DNA of 34,426 nt from an uncultured Bacteroidales bacterium (GTDB taxonomy: Bacteria > Bacteroidota > Bacteroidia > Bacteroidales > UBA932), in NCBI GenBank assembly GCA_946185745.1, contig CAMHKQ010000003.1:65742-100167 (forward strand), in the 5' to 3' direction. Numbering within the stretch: position 1 is the stretch's first letter; the number at the start of each line of letters is the position of its first letter. The notes under the pieces were generated by a model that ran no database searches, was not told the origin of the DNA, and saw only the letters and a list, made by a program, of their open reading frames with translations. The translations under genes were made by a program, and so were the position numbers. This document shows, piece after piece, positions 7,346 through 16,356 of the stretch.

Positions 7346-8946
7346 AAGCTAACCTTTCCTGATTTTTCCACATGCACGGTCTTGCTTTCCCCGTCGCCCC
7401 AGATGACGGTAAGGTCGAAGGGTACGTTGGTGGAAATCGTGATTACAGGCCTCTGTGAGGGTGATTTGCGAGCGGCCGCCTTGAGCGTGAGCACGCCTTC
7501 CGGACCGAAAGGATAGCGCTCGATGCCATGGGCCTCGGTCTGCCGGAGGTCCCATTCCACCTTGTTTTCAGAGTAATCCGAGCGGATGCCCAGGATGCAC
7601 TCGATGAACTCCGCGATGGGAGGAAGACCGGCCCAGCCCACGAAGTCCTTGCGGGCCATGAAGCCCGGCTCGATGCTCTCGGGGGCGTAGTACTCCCAGA
7701 AAGTGCCGGTATCTTTCCACACCTGGAACACGTTGCCGAAGTGATTGTCGGCCACCTCGCGGCAGAGCTCCCTGTAACCTTTCCGCCAGAGGCCGTCGAT
7801 TACCATGTAATTGGTTCCGGGCCAGATGCCGCCCTGCCAGTAGCGGCCGAGCGGATTGTACTTCTTATGATCGGCGCTGAGCGAAGGCACCCGGTGCGGC
7901 CTTGCGAATTCGGAGGAATCGCAGAGATGCCCCACCAGGGCGTCGAGCCTGTCCTTTTCGAGAATGTCCGTCTGAAGGGCCCAGAATGCCGATATTCCCT
8001 TTACCGAAGCCCTCGACCCGTCGGCATATACGTCATACAGGAAACCGGTTTCGGGGTCCCACATATTGTCGTTTATCCAGGCCTTGAGGAATTTCATTTC
8101 GTCTTCCATCTCCTCGATTTCCTGCCAGCGCTCGGTGTAGAAGCCTATCTGCATGAGGCAGTCCTCGACCAGGTACTGCTGCAGGTTGGTGTCGAGCCAG
8201 CTCAGATGGCCGTTCGAGAAAATCTGGTTGTAGCCTTCCGGAACGCGCGGCATATTGTCCATGCCGGTGCCCCATCCGGAGCTCCAGTAGGTTCCGTTCT
8301 GCCAGGTGCGGTTGAGTTTCCACCATTGCGCATAGGCCACCAGCGCCGGGAACACCCTATGGAGGCGGTCGATGTCGCCAAATTGCTTATAGTAAAGCAG
8401 TTCCGCCCACGGAAGGAGGTTCGGGCCCGTGGAAACCGGGTCGTAGCGCTCGAAACAGTCGGAGCCGTCGGCGCGGATTTCCCGGCAGATAAAACCGTCC
8501 TGGTGCTGCTTCGCATAGAAATTGTCGAGCGTGCGCTGGAACGGGAAGAAACGGTAGCCGTAGCGGGCGAAAAGCATCATGAACGAATCGTCCCACATGA
8601 AGATGTTGCCGTTGTAAGCCACGTCGAGATAGGGGCTCACGAAGCCGCTCCCCTCCTGCGGCTGGCGGATGTTGCCCACGGCAATCTTCCAGGCGTGCCA
8701 GTACATGTCCACCTCGGCCTGATGGCCCTCCCAGAACGGCGCCGGAAGCACTTTCCGGGCCTGCTCGAAGCTCTTCGGCTCCACGGTTTCGCGCTTCATG
8801 GTGCGATACGGATTCTCGGCCACGAAGATGTTCTTCACGTAGGTGTTCTTGTAGGGCAGCTCATAAGGGCCGCTCTTCAAGTCCTGGGCGGCTGCCACCG
8901 CGAATGGCAGCAACAAGCCCAGAAGCGCAATTTGTAACCTATTCAT
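7342..8946 (-). CDS. Exported trehalase/GH63-like (alpha/alpha)6-barrel glycosidase
   Basis: A 534-residue protein with a type I signal peptide ending AVAAAQ (about residue 21), so it is periplasmic. The body is an (alpha/alpha)6-barrel of clan GH-G (GH37 trehalase / GH63 alpha-glucosidase relatives). Asp230 in GTGMDNMPR is the expected general acid, GRYWQGGIWPGTNY (about 367-380) is the conserved substrate-loop segment, and Glu418 in GTFWEYYAPE is the expected base. A short beta-strand-rich tail (about 440-534) completes the fold. The family inverts alpha-glucosidic bonds in trehalose, alpha-glucans, N-glycan precursors or mannosylglycerate, so I call the fold with confidence but not the substrate. 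Its stop overlaps the kinase start by 4 bases, and 6 bases separate it from the phosphatase fusion upstream. Confidence 0.82.
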   Translation of the reverse strand: MNRLQIALLGLLLPFAVAAAQDLKSGPYELPYKNTYVKNIFVAENPYRTMKRETVEPKSFEQARKVLPAPFWEGHQAEVDMYWHAWKIAVGNIRQPQEGSGFVSPYLDVAYNGNIFMWDDSFMMLFARYGYRFFPFQRTLDNFYAKQHQDGFICREIRADGSDCFERYDPVSTGPNLLPWAELLYYKQFGDIDRLHRVFPALVAYAQWWKLNRTWQNGTYWSSGWGTGMDNMPRVPEGYNQIFSNGHLSWLDTNLQQYLVEDCLMQIGFYTERWQEIEEMEDEMKFLKAWINDNMWDPETGFLYDVYADGSRASVKGISAFWALQTDILEKDRLDALVGHLCDSSEFARPHRVPSLSADHKKYNPLGRYWQGGIWPGTNYMVIDGLWRKGYRELCREVADNHFGNVFQVWKDTGTFWEYYAPESIEPGFMARKDFVGWAGLPPIAEFIECILGIRSDYSENKVEWDLRQTEAHGIERYPFGPEGVLTLKAAARKSPSQRPVITISTNVPFDLTVIWGDGESKTVHVEKSGKVSL

Positions 8947-8952
8947 AATTAA

Positions 8953-10872
8953 CTATTTAGTCACCAGGCGTTTAATAGTCCGCGGAATCTCCACGTTCAT
9001 GTAGGTTCCCATGAATTCGCGGGACCAGGGGCCATATGCGAACACGGGCACCACGGTGGGCGTGTGGTCGTCGGAATTGTACACCGCCAGGATGTGGCCG
9101 CTCTCCAGATCGCCGTCCAGCAGGGTGAGGCCGCCGGTTTCGTGGTCGGCGGTGACCACCACCAGGGTCTCGCCGTTGGAATCGGCGAACTTGAGGGCCT
9201 CGGCCACTGCCAGGTCGAAGCCCAGCTGCTCGATTACCGACGCGGGGAAGCACTCGGAATGGCCGGCGTAGTCTATCTTGGCGCCTTCCACCATGAGGAA
9301 GAAGCCTTTCTTCGACTCCTTCGACAGCTTGTCGATGGAAGCCCTGGTGATATCGGCCAGGAAGCCGAGGGTTTCCTCGGTGGCGTAACGGCCCATGCGG
9401 TTGTCCAGGCAGATGACCTTTCCTGGAGTTTCATTCACTTTGAGGGCGTCGGTGATATAGGAATAGCCGTTGGCCTTGATGCCGGCGGCCATGTCGATTC
9501 CGTCGGCCCTCGGATCTTCGATGTAGTCGCGACCGCTTCCGCAGATGAGGTCGACGTCGCTCGTCAGCCAGTAACGGGTGATGCGGTCGGTGCTGTCACG
9601 CTCCGAAGTGTGGCCATAGAAAACTGCGGGAGTGGCGTCGGCGATGTCTCCGAGCGAAACCACACCGGTGGCCTTGCCCATGGCCTTGAAATAGTCGGTG
9701 AGGGGGGAATACTCTACCGAGCCGTCCTTGTTGGAGGCGATGTGCCTCGTCCAGGAAAGGTCGCCGGTGGCGAGGGCGCTGCCGCCGGAGGCGGAGTCGC
9801 CGATGAAATCGTCCTGAGGATTGTAGAACTGGATTCCTATGCTCTTGAGTTTGAGGATGCTAAGGTCGCGCTGGTTGGCGTAGGCGCCGGCCGTAATCTG
9901 GTTGATCCCCATGCCGTCCCCGATAAGGTATATGACATTCTTGATTTTCTTTTTGGCGCCGTCGTTGCGGTAGGTGGGCGTATAGGTGGGGATGCGGCGG
10001 ACGAGCTGCAGCTTCTCGTTCTGGAAGCCGGAGAAGTCGCGTGTGGCGGCGTCCAGCTTCTTGGTGCCGGTGACTCCTGCCTGCACCTTGTGCCGGCCCA
10101 TGATGAAGTTCTTGTTGCCCCAGTCGCTGAAGAAGAGCGAAGCCACGGCGGGCTTGTCGGTATTGATTATGTCCACGCCCAGTTTCCAGAAGGTGAAATA
10201 GGAGGTGGTGCCTTCTGGCGTGCTCCAGAAACGGAAGGGCTTGCCCATTTCGTGCGCTTTGGCGATGGCAGCCTTAACAGGCTCAAGTTCAGCATCTATC
10301 ATGCGGCCCTTGCCGTTCCACTTGCGGGCATAATCCCGGAAATCGGCGCTTATCATGCCCACGCGGGAGAGCTGCTCGGGAGTATAGCTGTCCGTCAGGC
10401 GGCCGTCGAAGCAGATATACGCAGGATAGTTCGCGAACTCTTCCGGGGCAATAACGTCGCCGGAAATCACTACCTGCACCCCTTCGGGGCTGGCGAACAC
10501 GTCGGGATACTGATCCAGCAGGCTCACCACGCCGGGCATGGCGTCAGCCGCCTTCAGGTCTATCATGAGGATGAGCCTGTCGGAGCTGTTCTTCCACATC
10601 CTGCCCTCGTTTTCACGGAAAGTGCGCACAATGGGTTCCACGTAAAGACCCCTGAGGCTGCGGTCGGTGCTGATGTCTTTCCGGTTGTGGGCGACCAGGA
10701 TTTCGCCGTCCTGCAGGAAGACGTCGGCCTCGATGGAACGGCAGTGCTGGGAATACGCCTCCCAGAAGGGGACGGTACGGTCGTAGTCGTTATGGGAATG
10801 AAGGATGACCGGCTGCTGGGCGGCCAGCGAAAACGGCAGCAGGACTGCCAGGAAAACTAAAATCTTCTTCAT
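8953..10872 (-). CDS. Exported phosphodiesterase (GDPD/PI-PLC-like) fused to alkaline phosphatase
   Basis: A 639-residue protein with signal peptide MKKILVFLAVLLPFSLAAQ. Residues 21-245 form a PLC-like phosphodiesterase TIM barrel of the AIM6-like/GDPD superfamily: HSHNDY (His25-Tyr30), Glu48 and Asp50 in SIEADVFL, and His62 in VAHNR are the expected metal and catalytic residues. Residues about 305-639 are an alkaline phosphatase: GDGMG (Asp319), nucleophile Ser360 in GDSASGGSALATG, then VEGAKIDYAGH, TADHETGG and His603 in DDHTP, so the metal ligands look complete. The natural reading is a relay in which the first domain opens a phosphodiester (for example glycerol- or sugar-phosphate) and the second strips the remaining phosphate. 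The ATG overlaps the upstream GH92 stop by one base (TAATG). The substrate is inferred. Confidence 0.9.
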   Translation of the reverse strand: MKKILVFLAVLLPFSLAAQQPVILHSHNDYDRTVPFWEAYSQHCRSIEADVFLQDGEILVAHNRKDISTDRSLRGLYVEPIVRTFRENEGRMWKNSSDRLILMIDLKAADAMPGVVSLLDQYPDVFASPEGVQVVISGDVIAPEEFANYPAYICFDGRLTDSYTPEQLSRVGMISADFRDYARKWNGKGRMIDAELEPVKAAIAKAHEMGKPFRFWSTPEGTTSYFTFWKLGVDIINTDKPAVASLFFSDWGNKNFIMGRHKVQAGVTGTKKLDAATRDFSGFQNEKLQLVRRIPTYTPTYRNDGAKKKIKNVIYLIGDGMGINQITAGAYANQRDLSILKLKSIGIQFYNPQDDFIGDSASGGSALATGDLSWTRHIASNKDGSVEYSPLTDYFKAMGKATGVVSLGDIADATPAVFYGHTSERDSTDRITRYWLTSDVDLICGSGRDYIEDPRADGIDMAAGIKANGYSYITDALKVNETPGKVICLDNRMGRYATEETLGFLADITRASIDKLSKESKKGFFLMVEGAKIDYAGHSECFPASVIEQLGFDLAVAEALKFADSNGETLVVVTADHETGGLTLLDGDLESGHILAVYNSDDHTPTVVPVFAYGPWSREFMGTYMNVEIPRTIKRLVTK

Positions 10873-13667
10873 TATCGGTAGTAAAGCTGATTCTTGGGAA
10901 CACGGGTGAAACGTTCTTCGCCCTCAGCCTTCCAGCCCCAGGCGAGGGCCTGACCCTCATAGTCTTCAAGGTAAACGAGCCTGTAGGCGTGCATGCCCTT
11001 CAGGAGCGGAATCCGCCCCATGGTGGTGATGGCCGAATGGGAGCCGTCGTTGTTCACCACCAGGGCGCCGTCGATTTCCAGGATGGCGCCGTCGTCGCTG
11101 GTGAGCGAGAAGCTCCAGATGCCGTCTTCGGGGATGTCGATATAGCCTGTGAAGATGTAGCCGAAGTGGTCTTCGTCGGGAGCGGCGGCGATGGAGGGCG
11201 CCTCCATGACACCGCTGGATTTCACCGGGCTCTTTTTAACATCGGCCGACCACGAGAACTGCCCCAGATGGTAGGTATAGCGGCAGCCCGGCCTGAGGCC
11301 GGATACGGACACGGCCGGGGAGAATTCGGCCTTCGTGGCCAAAGCGCAGGCTTCGGGAGAAGGCATCATGCCTTCCTTGAAGGCGCGTGCGCGGATACGG
11401 GCCGACTGCGTCAGGGAGAAGGGCTCCCTGTATTCGGGGCTGGCCTCCGTGGGCTCGCTGCCGTCCAGTGTATAATGGATGGACGCGCCTTCCGTACGGC
11501 AGGACATTGCCATGGTCACTTCGCCCTTGAACAGGGACAGGCCTTCCGGAAGCGCGGGCGTGGAAACCATAGGCTCGACGCTCAGTGAATATGGCGCGGG
11601 AAGGGCGTCACGGCCGTGGTCGGGGGTTTTGGAAAGCTTGAATGCCAGGGTGCCGCCGGCCATGATTTCCTCATAGGTAACGAAGTTTCGCTCCACCCTC
11701 TTTCCGTTGAGGGTGACATCTTCGATGTACATCCACTTCGGGTGATCGGCCGTGATGGTAAGGGTGTTGCCGTTCCCCAGCCTGATGACGGCTTTTTTGA
11801 ACATGGGAGCGGCAAGGATGTACTCTCCGCTGCCGGGGCAGGCGGGATAGATGCCAAGGGATGAAAGCACGTACCAGGCGCTCATCTGGCCGCAGTCCTC
11901 GTTGCCGCAGACGCCGTCGGGACCGGTGCCGTACATCTCGGTGAGCAGCTCCCTCACCACCTTCTGGCTCTTCGAGGGTGCACCGAGCCAGTTGTAAATC
12001 CAGGCCATGTGATGGCTGGGTTCGTTGCCGTGGGCATACTGGCCCTTCAGGCCGGAAATATCCGACACGTTCACCTTGTCGGAACGTTCCTCATAGGTGA
12101 AGAGGGAGTCCAGGGCGGCCAGCATGGGTTCCGTACCGCCCATCAGCCCGGCATGGCCGGCGACGTCCTGCGGCACGAAGAAGCGCGCCTGCCAGGGGAT
12201 GGCCTCGGTGTAGTCGCGCGTAGAGGCGATGGGATCGAATGGTTCCACCCAGTTGCCGGTATCTTCGCGGCCGCGCATGAAGCCGGAGGAAGGATCGAAC
12301 ACGTTCCGGTAGCGCAGGGCGCGGGCATCGTACTCCGCGGCGATATCCGCCTTGCCCAGGCTTTCCGCCATGCGGGCTATGCACCAGTCGTCGTATGCGA
12401 ATTCCAGTGTCTGCGACACGGATTCGCGCATTAGGTTGGAAGGGATGTAGCCGTATTTGTTGTAGAGGTCGGAGGTAATGCCCTTGTTCTTGTTGGAAGA
12501 CACCACCATGGCCTCGAGGGCCTCTTCGCCGTCGAAGCCGCGGATGCCGTGCAGCCAGGCGTCGGCAATTACGGGAATGCTGTGATAGCCTATCATGCAG
12601 CCGGTTTCCCCGTGGCCGAGAGGCCAGATGGGAAGCTCGCCCCACTGGCGGTACATCTCCAGCATGCTGCCGATCATGTCGTTCACCAGCGCGGGATTGA
12701 TGATGGTCTGGAGCGGATTCCAGCTCCGGAAGGTATCCCAGAGGGATAGCGTGGAATAGAAGGGCCTGGCACCTGCATCGGCAATGTTGTTGGGCACCGC
12801 GAAAGTATGATAAAAGCAGGTGTAGAACTGATCCACGGGGCCGCCTTCCACCACTATGCCGTTCAATACGGCGTCCCACAGCCCGGCGGCCAGGGTCCGA
12901 AGCCCGTCGAAATCCTTGCCGTCCGTCTCGGCGATGCGGTTGGCGCGCGCCTCTGCGAGCCCGGTATAGGACAGGCCAGCCAGCACCGTAAGTTCCCTGG
13001 TATCTGCCGGGAAAGTGAGCAGCAGTTCCCCGGGAGCGGGCTCTTCGGCCTTTTCGAACGGGGTGGAGAAGGCGGCGCTGAGGAAGATTTCCCTGCCTTC
13101 AACCCAGCCGTTCACCAGGCGTTTACCGACCACCTCGTCTCCCTCGGCCCTGAACCATGCCTCAACGGCCCTGCAGCCGTCTCCTATGCAGTGGTTGGCG
13201 TCCAGCAGAAGCAGGCGCTCCCCGGCTCCGGTGAAGGTGTAACGGTGCACGCCGGCATGCGGAGTGGCGGTCAGCTCTACAGTGATGCCGGGAGTTTCCA
13301 CTTTGTAATACCCGGGGCGGGCGCTTTCTTTCCCGTGGTCCAGCGCCAGGGGCTTCACTTCGCCGAGCCCTGGGGTGAAGAGGAAATCGCCGAGGTCGGC
13401 ACAGCCGGTGCCGCTCAGGTGAGTATGGCTGAACCCGAGGATGGACGTGTCGGAATAATGATAGCCGGAACAGCCGTCCCAGCCGTAGGTGCGGGTATCG
13501 GGGCTCAGCTGAACCAGGCCGAAGGGCGTGGTGGCGCCGGGATAGGTGTGGCCGTGGATATCGGTCCCGTTGAAGACGTTCACGGCATCGGCGCCGGTTT
13601 TCCCTCCGCTGCAGGCCGCCGCGATTGCAGCCGCAGCCAGGATGAACAGGGATAAAGACTTTTTCAT
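10872..13667 (-). CDS. GH92 alpha-mannosidase with chitobiase-like and PA14-like C-terminal modules (lipoprotein, copy 1)
   Basis: A 931-residue calcium-dependent exo-alpha-mannosidase of family GH92. The lipobox ends AAAC (Cys19). The N-terminal beta-sandwich carries GHTYPGATTPFGLVQLSPD and GFSHTHLSGTG. The (alpha/alpha)6 catalytic part carries SLWDTFRSWNPL, HGNEPSHH (Glu549, probable general acid) and GNEDCGQMSAWYV (acidic pair 590-591). The catalytic unit ends near residue 695. A chitobiase-type Ig-like repeat follows (HYTLDGSEPTEASPEY, about 715-780), then a PA14-like module (about 795-931) with SDDGAILEIDG. The same tail occurs on the other GH92 and, in part, on the GH3 at 26231-28915. 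Linkage preference (alpha-1,2, -1,3, -1,4 or -1,6) is not readable. It sits 17 bases after the GH78 gene and overlaps the phosphodiesterase-phosphatase gene by one base. Confidence 0.94.
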   Translation of the reverse strand: MKKSLSLFILAAAAIAAACSGGKTGADAVNVFNGTDIHGHTYPGATTPFGLVQLSPDTRTYGWDGCSGYHYSDTSILGFSHTHLSGTGCADLGDFLFTPGLGEVKPLALDHGKESARPGYYKVETPGITVELTATPHAGVHRYTFTGAGERLLLLDANHCIGDGCRAVEAWFRAEGDEVVGKRLVNGWVEGREIFLSAAFSTPFEKAEEPAPGELLLTFPADTRELTVLAGLSYTGLAEARANRIAETDGKDFDGLRTLAAGLWDAVLNGIVVEGGPVDQFYTCFYHTFAVPNNIADAGARPFYSTLSLWDTFRSWNPLQTIINPALVNDMIGSMLEMYRQWGELPIWPLGHGETGCMIGYHSIPVIADAWLHGIRGFDGEEALEAMVVSSNKNKGITSDLYNKYGYIPSNLMRESVSQTLEFAYDDWCIARMAESLGKADIAAEYDARALRYRNVFDPSSGFMRGREDTGNWVEPFDPIASTRDYTEAIPWQARFFVPQDVAGHAGLMGGTEPMLAALDSLFTYEERSDKVNVSDISGLKGQYAHGNEPSHHMAWIYNWLGAPSKSQKVVRELLTEMYGTGPDGVCGNEDCGQMSAWYVLSSLGIYPACPGSGEYILAAPMFKKAVIRLGNGNTLTITADHPKWMYIEDVTLNGKRVERNFVTYEEIMAGGTLAFKLSKTPDHGRDALPAPYSLSVEPMVSTPALPEGLSLFKGEVTMAMSCRTEGASIHYTLDGSEPTEASPEYREPFSLTQSARIRARAFKEGMMPSPEACALATKAEFSPAVSVSGLRPGCRYTYHLGQFSWSADVKKSPVKSSGVMEAPSIAAAPDEDHFGYIFTGYIDIPEDGIWSFSLTSDDGAILEIDGALVVNNDGSHSAITTMGRIPLLKGMHAYRLVYLEDYEGQALAWGWKAEGEERFTRVPKNQLYYR

Positions 13668-13684
13668 AACTGAAAACCAACAGG

Positions 13685-16261
13685 TTAACGGGTTATAGTA
13701 TATGTGCCGGCCGCATAGTCCTTCGACTCAGTGTCGCCCGGCAGGGTGACGGTGGCGGTGGCGCCCTTGGGCACGGTGAATTTCCAGATCCACTTGTCGC
13801 CATCGAACTTCCAGCTGCTCGTGATGAGGCCGGCCGCACTCTGGAAAGAGGCGTCCAGCGAGCCGAGGCGCCTGTCGGCCACTGGCTTCATGACGATATG
13901 CCTGAAGCCCGGCTGTGCGGGATCCGCTGCAATACCGGCGGCGCACTCCCAGATCCACTGGCACACTGCCCCGTAGGCGTAGTGGTTGAAACTGTTCATG
14001 CCCTGCGGGCCCATGCCGTTTTCGATGGTGTAGCTGTTCCAGCGCTCCCAGATGGTTGTGGCGCCATTGTCCACGGAGTACAGCCAGCTCGGGTTCTTGC
14101 GCTGGAGAAGCAGGTCGTACGCCACGTCGGACATGCCGTATTCGGACAGCGTGGTCATGAGGATGGAGGTGCCGAGGAAGCCGGTCTGCAGACAGCCGTC
14201 GTGGTCGGCGAAGTTCTGCCTCAGGCGGGCGAGCATGTCTTCCAGGGCCTTCCCCTCCACTACGTGGTTCTTGAGGGCGAAGAGGGCCGGAGTCTGCATG
14301 GTATTCAGGACTTCGAGCTTGAACGTGCCGTCCGGGTTCATGAACTGCGTGCGGATGTACTCTCTGGCAGCGTCCTGCATGGCCGCATACTTGGCGGCGT
14401 CTGCGTCACGCCCGGTGGCGGCGGCCATGTCGCGCATCATGCCGGCGTCGAGCGCCCAGTAGGAGGCGCCGAGGTAGCACCAGTACTGCTCCGCCTGGCG
14501 GCGGGTTTCGGCACTGGCGAAAGCCCGTCCGCTGCAGCTTTCGAGCGGCTCGTAGCCGACCCAGTCGCCCCACTGATAGTTCCTGTTCTCTTCAATGAGG
14601 GCGTAATGGTCGTATTTGGTGTCGTTCACGTGCTTCATGAACAGCTCCATAGCATCCCAGTTCTCGTCCACGATGGAGTTGTCGCCGAACTGCTTCCAGA
14701 CCGTCCAGGGTACTATTACGCCGGCATCGGCCCAGCCGAGGCGCATCTTTTCGTTGCCGTACTGGGCGGTGGGGGCGACGCCCGGGAAGCCGCCGGTTTC
14801 ACTCTGGCTGTCGCGCATGTCACGCATCCACTTGTGGAAGAAGGCGTCGGTGTTGGCGAAGAAGGTGCCGGTCTCGGTGAAGACCTGGGTGTCGGCCGTC
14901 CAGCCGAGGCGCTCGTTGCGCTGCGGGCAGTCGGTGGGAACGGAGAGGTAGTTGGAGCGCTGGCCCCATACCGTATTGGAAATGAGACGGTTGACAAGTT
15001 CGTTACCGGTGGTTACGGTGCCGGTTTCCAGCGACTGTGCGATGGAAGTGACGGGGATGGAAGTTACCGCCGCGATCTCTACCGGAGCGGTGGCGGTCAC
15101 TGAAATGAGGCGGTAGCCGAAGAAAGTGCACATGGGGTGATAAGTCACGAAATCATCGCCTCCGGCGAAGGTATACTGCACCACCATGCCTTCCTCCATG
15201 CGCAGGTTGTCGCGGTGGACGCTGCCGCCGGGACCGTCCATGCCGCGGCTCACTGCGCCGGCGCCGTCGTTCAGCAGTTCACCGGGAAGGCAGGTGAGCA
15301 CCGTGCCTTCGGCCGCCTTGAAGCGGAAGCAGGGCACTGCGGCTGCGTTCTGGCCGAAGTCCACCACCAGGGTTTCGCCGGGGTTCAGGGAGATGGTCTC
15401 GCCTTTGGCGAATTCGCGCTTGACGACGACGGTGCCGTAGCACTTTTCATCTTCGACCTCGGATTCCACCGCGCCAGTGACGCCTTCCCACACATAAGCC
15501 TTTACCGGCTCGAGCGCAATGTCGTGGCGCAGATAGATCTCGGCGCCCTCGGAGGGGAGGATTTCTCCTTTGAATTCAGTGTTGAGCTCGGGGGTCGAGA
15601 GCTTTTCGGGAGTGGCGTATCCGGGCAGGATGCGGGCGTCGTAATACTCGCCGTCGAAGATGGCGGCGTGCGTGACCGGGCCTGCTATGCCGGCAGTCCA
15701 GCCATCGAGGCCGGTGCCGAAGAGTTCTTTAGTACCGTCTTTGTATGTGAGCTCCAGCACGGCGCGGAAGGCGGGCTTGTCGCCCAGCATGCCGTCATTC
15801 CCCTGGGTGACTATCTTGTCTGCCCACCAGCCGGGGGTGACCTGCGCCGAAAGCTGATTCACCGCGCCGGCCTTTTTGTTGAAGGCTGCGGTGATGTCGT
15901 AGGTGAAGGAACGGCGCGTCTTGAGCGGATGCGTGAATCCGGGCTTAAGCACCTCTTCTCCGACGGGTTCTCCGTTGACGTAAAGGTAGTAAACGCCGAG
16001 GCCGGTGGTCATCCACACGGCGGATTTAACGGGCTTGGAATTCTCGATCGTACTCAGGAACCAGCTGGCGCCGTCGGCCGCGAGGTCGTTCTCGCGCTCT
16101 CCGCTGAGCACGGGTGCATTCACTGCAGAAATCCATTCGGAGCATTCCCAGGCGCTGTCGTCCAGGGCTTCCACCTTCTTTGCGGAAGGACCGGACACCT
16201 GCGCGGTGCAGGCGATCAGAACTCCGGCAAAAACAGTAAGGGCAAGAGTCTTAAGGGTCAT
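13685..16261 (-). CDS. GH78 alpha-L-rhamnosidase (lipoprotein)
   Basis: An 858-residue inverting alpha-L-rhamnosidase. The signal peptide ends in lipobox LIAC (Cys18). Two N-terminal beta-sandwich domains (about 60-230 and 240-400) bind carbohydrate; typical segments are YYLYVNGEPVGEEVLKPGFT and DFGQNAAA. The (alpha/alpha)6 barrel starts near 410 with the signature DCPQRNERLGWTAD, providing Asp444, Glu450 (general acid) and Asp457. Glu739 in GATTIWERW is the expected base. A beta-sandwich with GFRHIVMKP closes the protein, as in full-length GH78 enzymes. It is the first gene after the 95-base gap at 16262-16356 and so may begin a second transcript. This is the most canonical of the three GH78 proteins in the window. 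Confidence 0.94.
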   Translation of the reverse strand: MTLKTLALTVFAGVLIACTAQVSGPSAKKVEALDDSAWECSEWISAVNAPVLSGERENDLAADGASWFLSTIENSKPVKSAVWMTTGLGVYYLYVNGEPVGEEVLKPGFTHPLKTRRSFTYDITAAFNKKAGAVNQLSAQVTPGWWADKIVTQGNDGMLGDKPAFRAVLELTYKDGTKELFGTGLDGWTAGIAGPVTHAAIFDGEYYDARILPGYATPEKLSTPELNTEFKGEILPSEGAEIYLRHDIALEPVKAYVWEGVTGAVESEVEDEKCYGTVVVKREFAKGETISLNPGETLVVDFGQNAAAVPCFRFKAAEGTVLTCLPGELLNDGAGAVSRGMDGPGGSVHRDNLRMEEGMVVQYTFAGGDDFVTYHPMCTFFGYRLISVTATAPVEIAAVTSIPVTSIAQSLETGTVTTGNELVNRLISNTVWGQRSNYLSVPTDCPQRNERLGWTADTQVFTETGTFFANTDAFFHKWMRDMRDSQSETGGFPGVAPTAQYGNEKMRLGWADAGVIVPWTVWKQFGDNSIVDENWDAMELFMKHVNDTKYDHYALIEENRNYQWGDWVGYEPLESCSGRAFASAETRRQAEQYWCYLGASYWALDAGMMRDMAAATGRDADAAKYAAMQDAAREYIRTQFMNPDGTFKLEVLNTMQTPALFALKNHVVEGKALEDMLARLRQNFADHDGCLQTGFLGTSILMTTLSEYGMSDVAYDLLLQRKNPSWLYSVDNGATTIWERWNSYTIENGMGPQGMNSFNHYAYGAVCQWIWECAAGIAADPAQPGFRHIVMKPVADRRLGSLDASFQSAAGLITSSWKFDGDKWIWKFTVPKGATATVTLPGDTESKDYAAGTYTITR

Positions 16262-16356
16262 ATCGCGTTGTGTTTCAGTGTAATCGTTTCAACCCTTAAA
16301 TATAGCCATTTTTTACTGTTTTTCCATCAGCGGATTTGAAATATGAAGTAAGCAGG
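16262..16356 (-). promoter_or_regulatory. 95-base gap with possible internal promoter and a GTTTCA direct repeat
   Basis: This is the only gap above 17 bases inside the 33-kb run. It is AT-rich. Read on the minus strand it contains TATATTTA (16297-16304), close to the Bacteroidota -7 consensus TAnnTTTG, 35 bases before the GH78 ATG. I see no good -33 TTTG element at the expected distance, so the promoter call is weak. Between that box and the ATG there are two copies of TGAAAC (plus-strand gtttca at 16272-16277 and 16286-16291) 14 bases apart, which could be an operator. No hairpin plus T-run terminator for the GH106 gene is visible. Confidence 0.3.

Noticed and set aside
9064..10860. Long plus-strand open frame (598 codons) opposite the phosphodiesterase-phosphatase gene
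   Set aside because: It mirrors the codon structure of the minus-strand gene, has no recognisable motif or signal peptide, and similar antisense frames occur opposite most genes here, as expected in GC-rich coding DNA.
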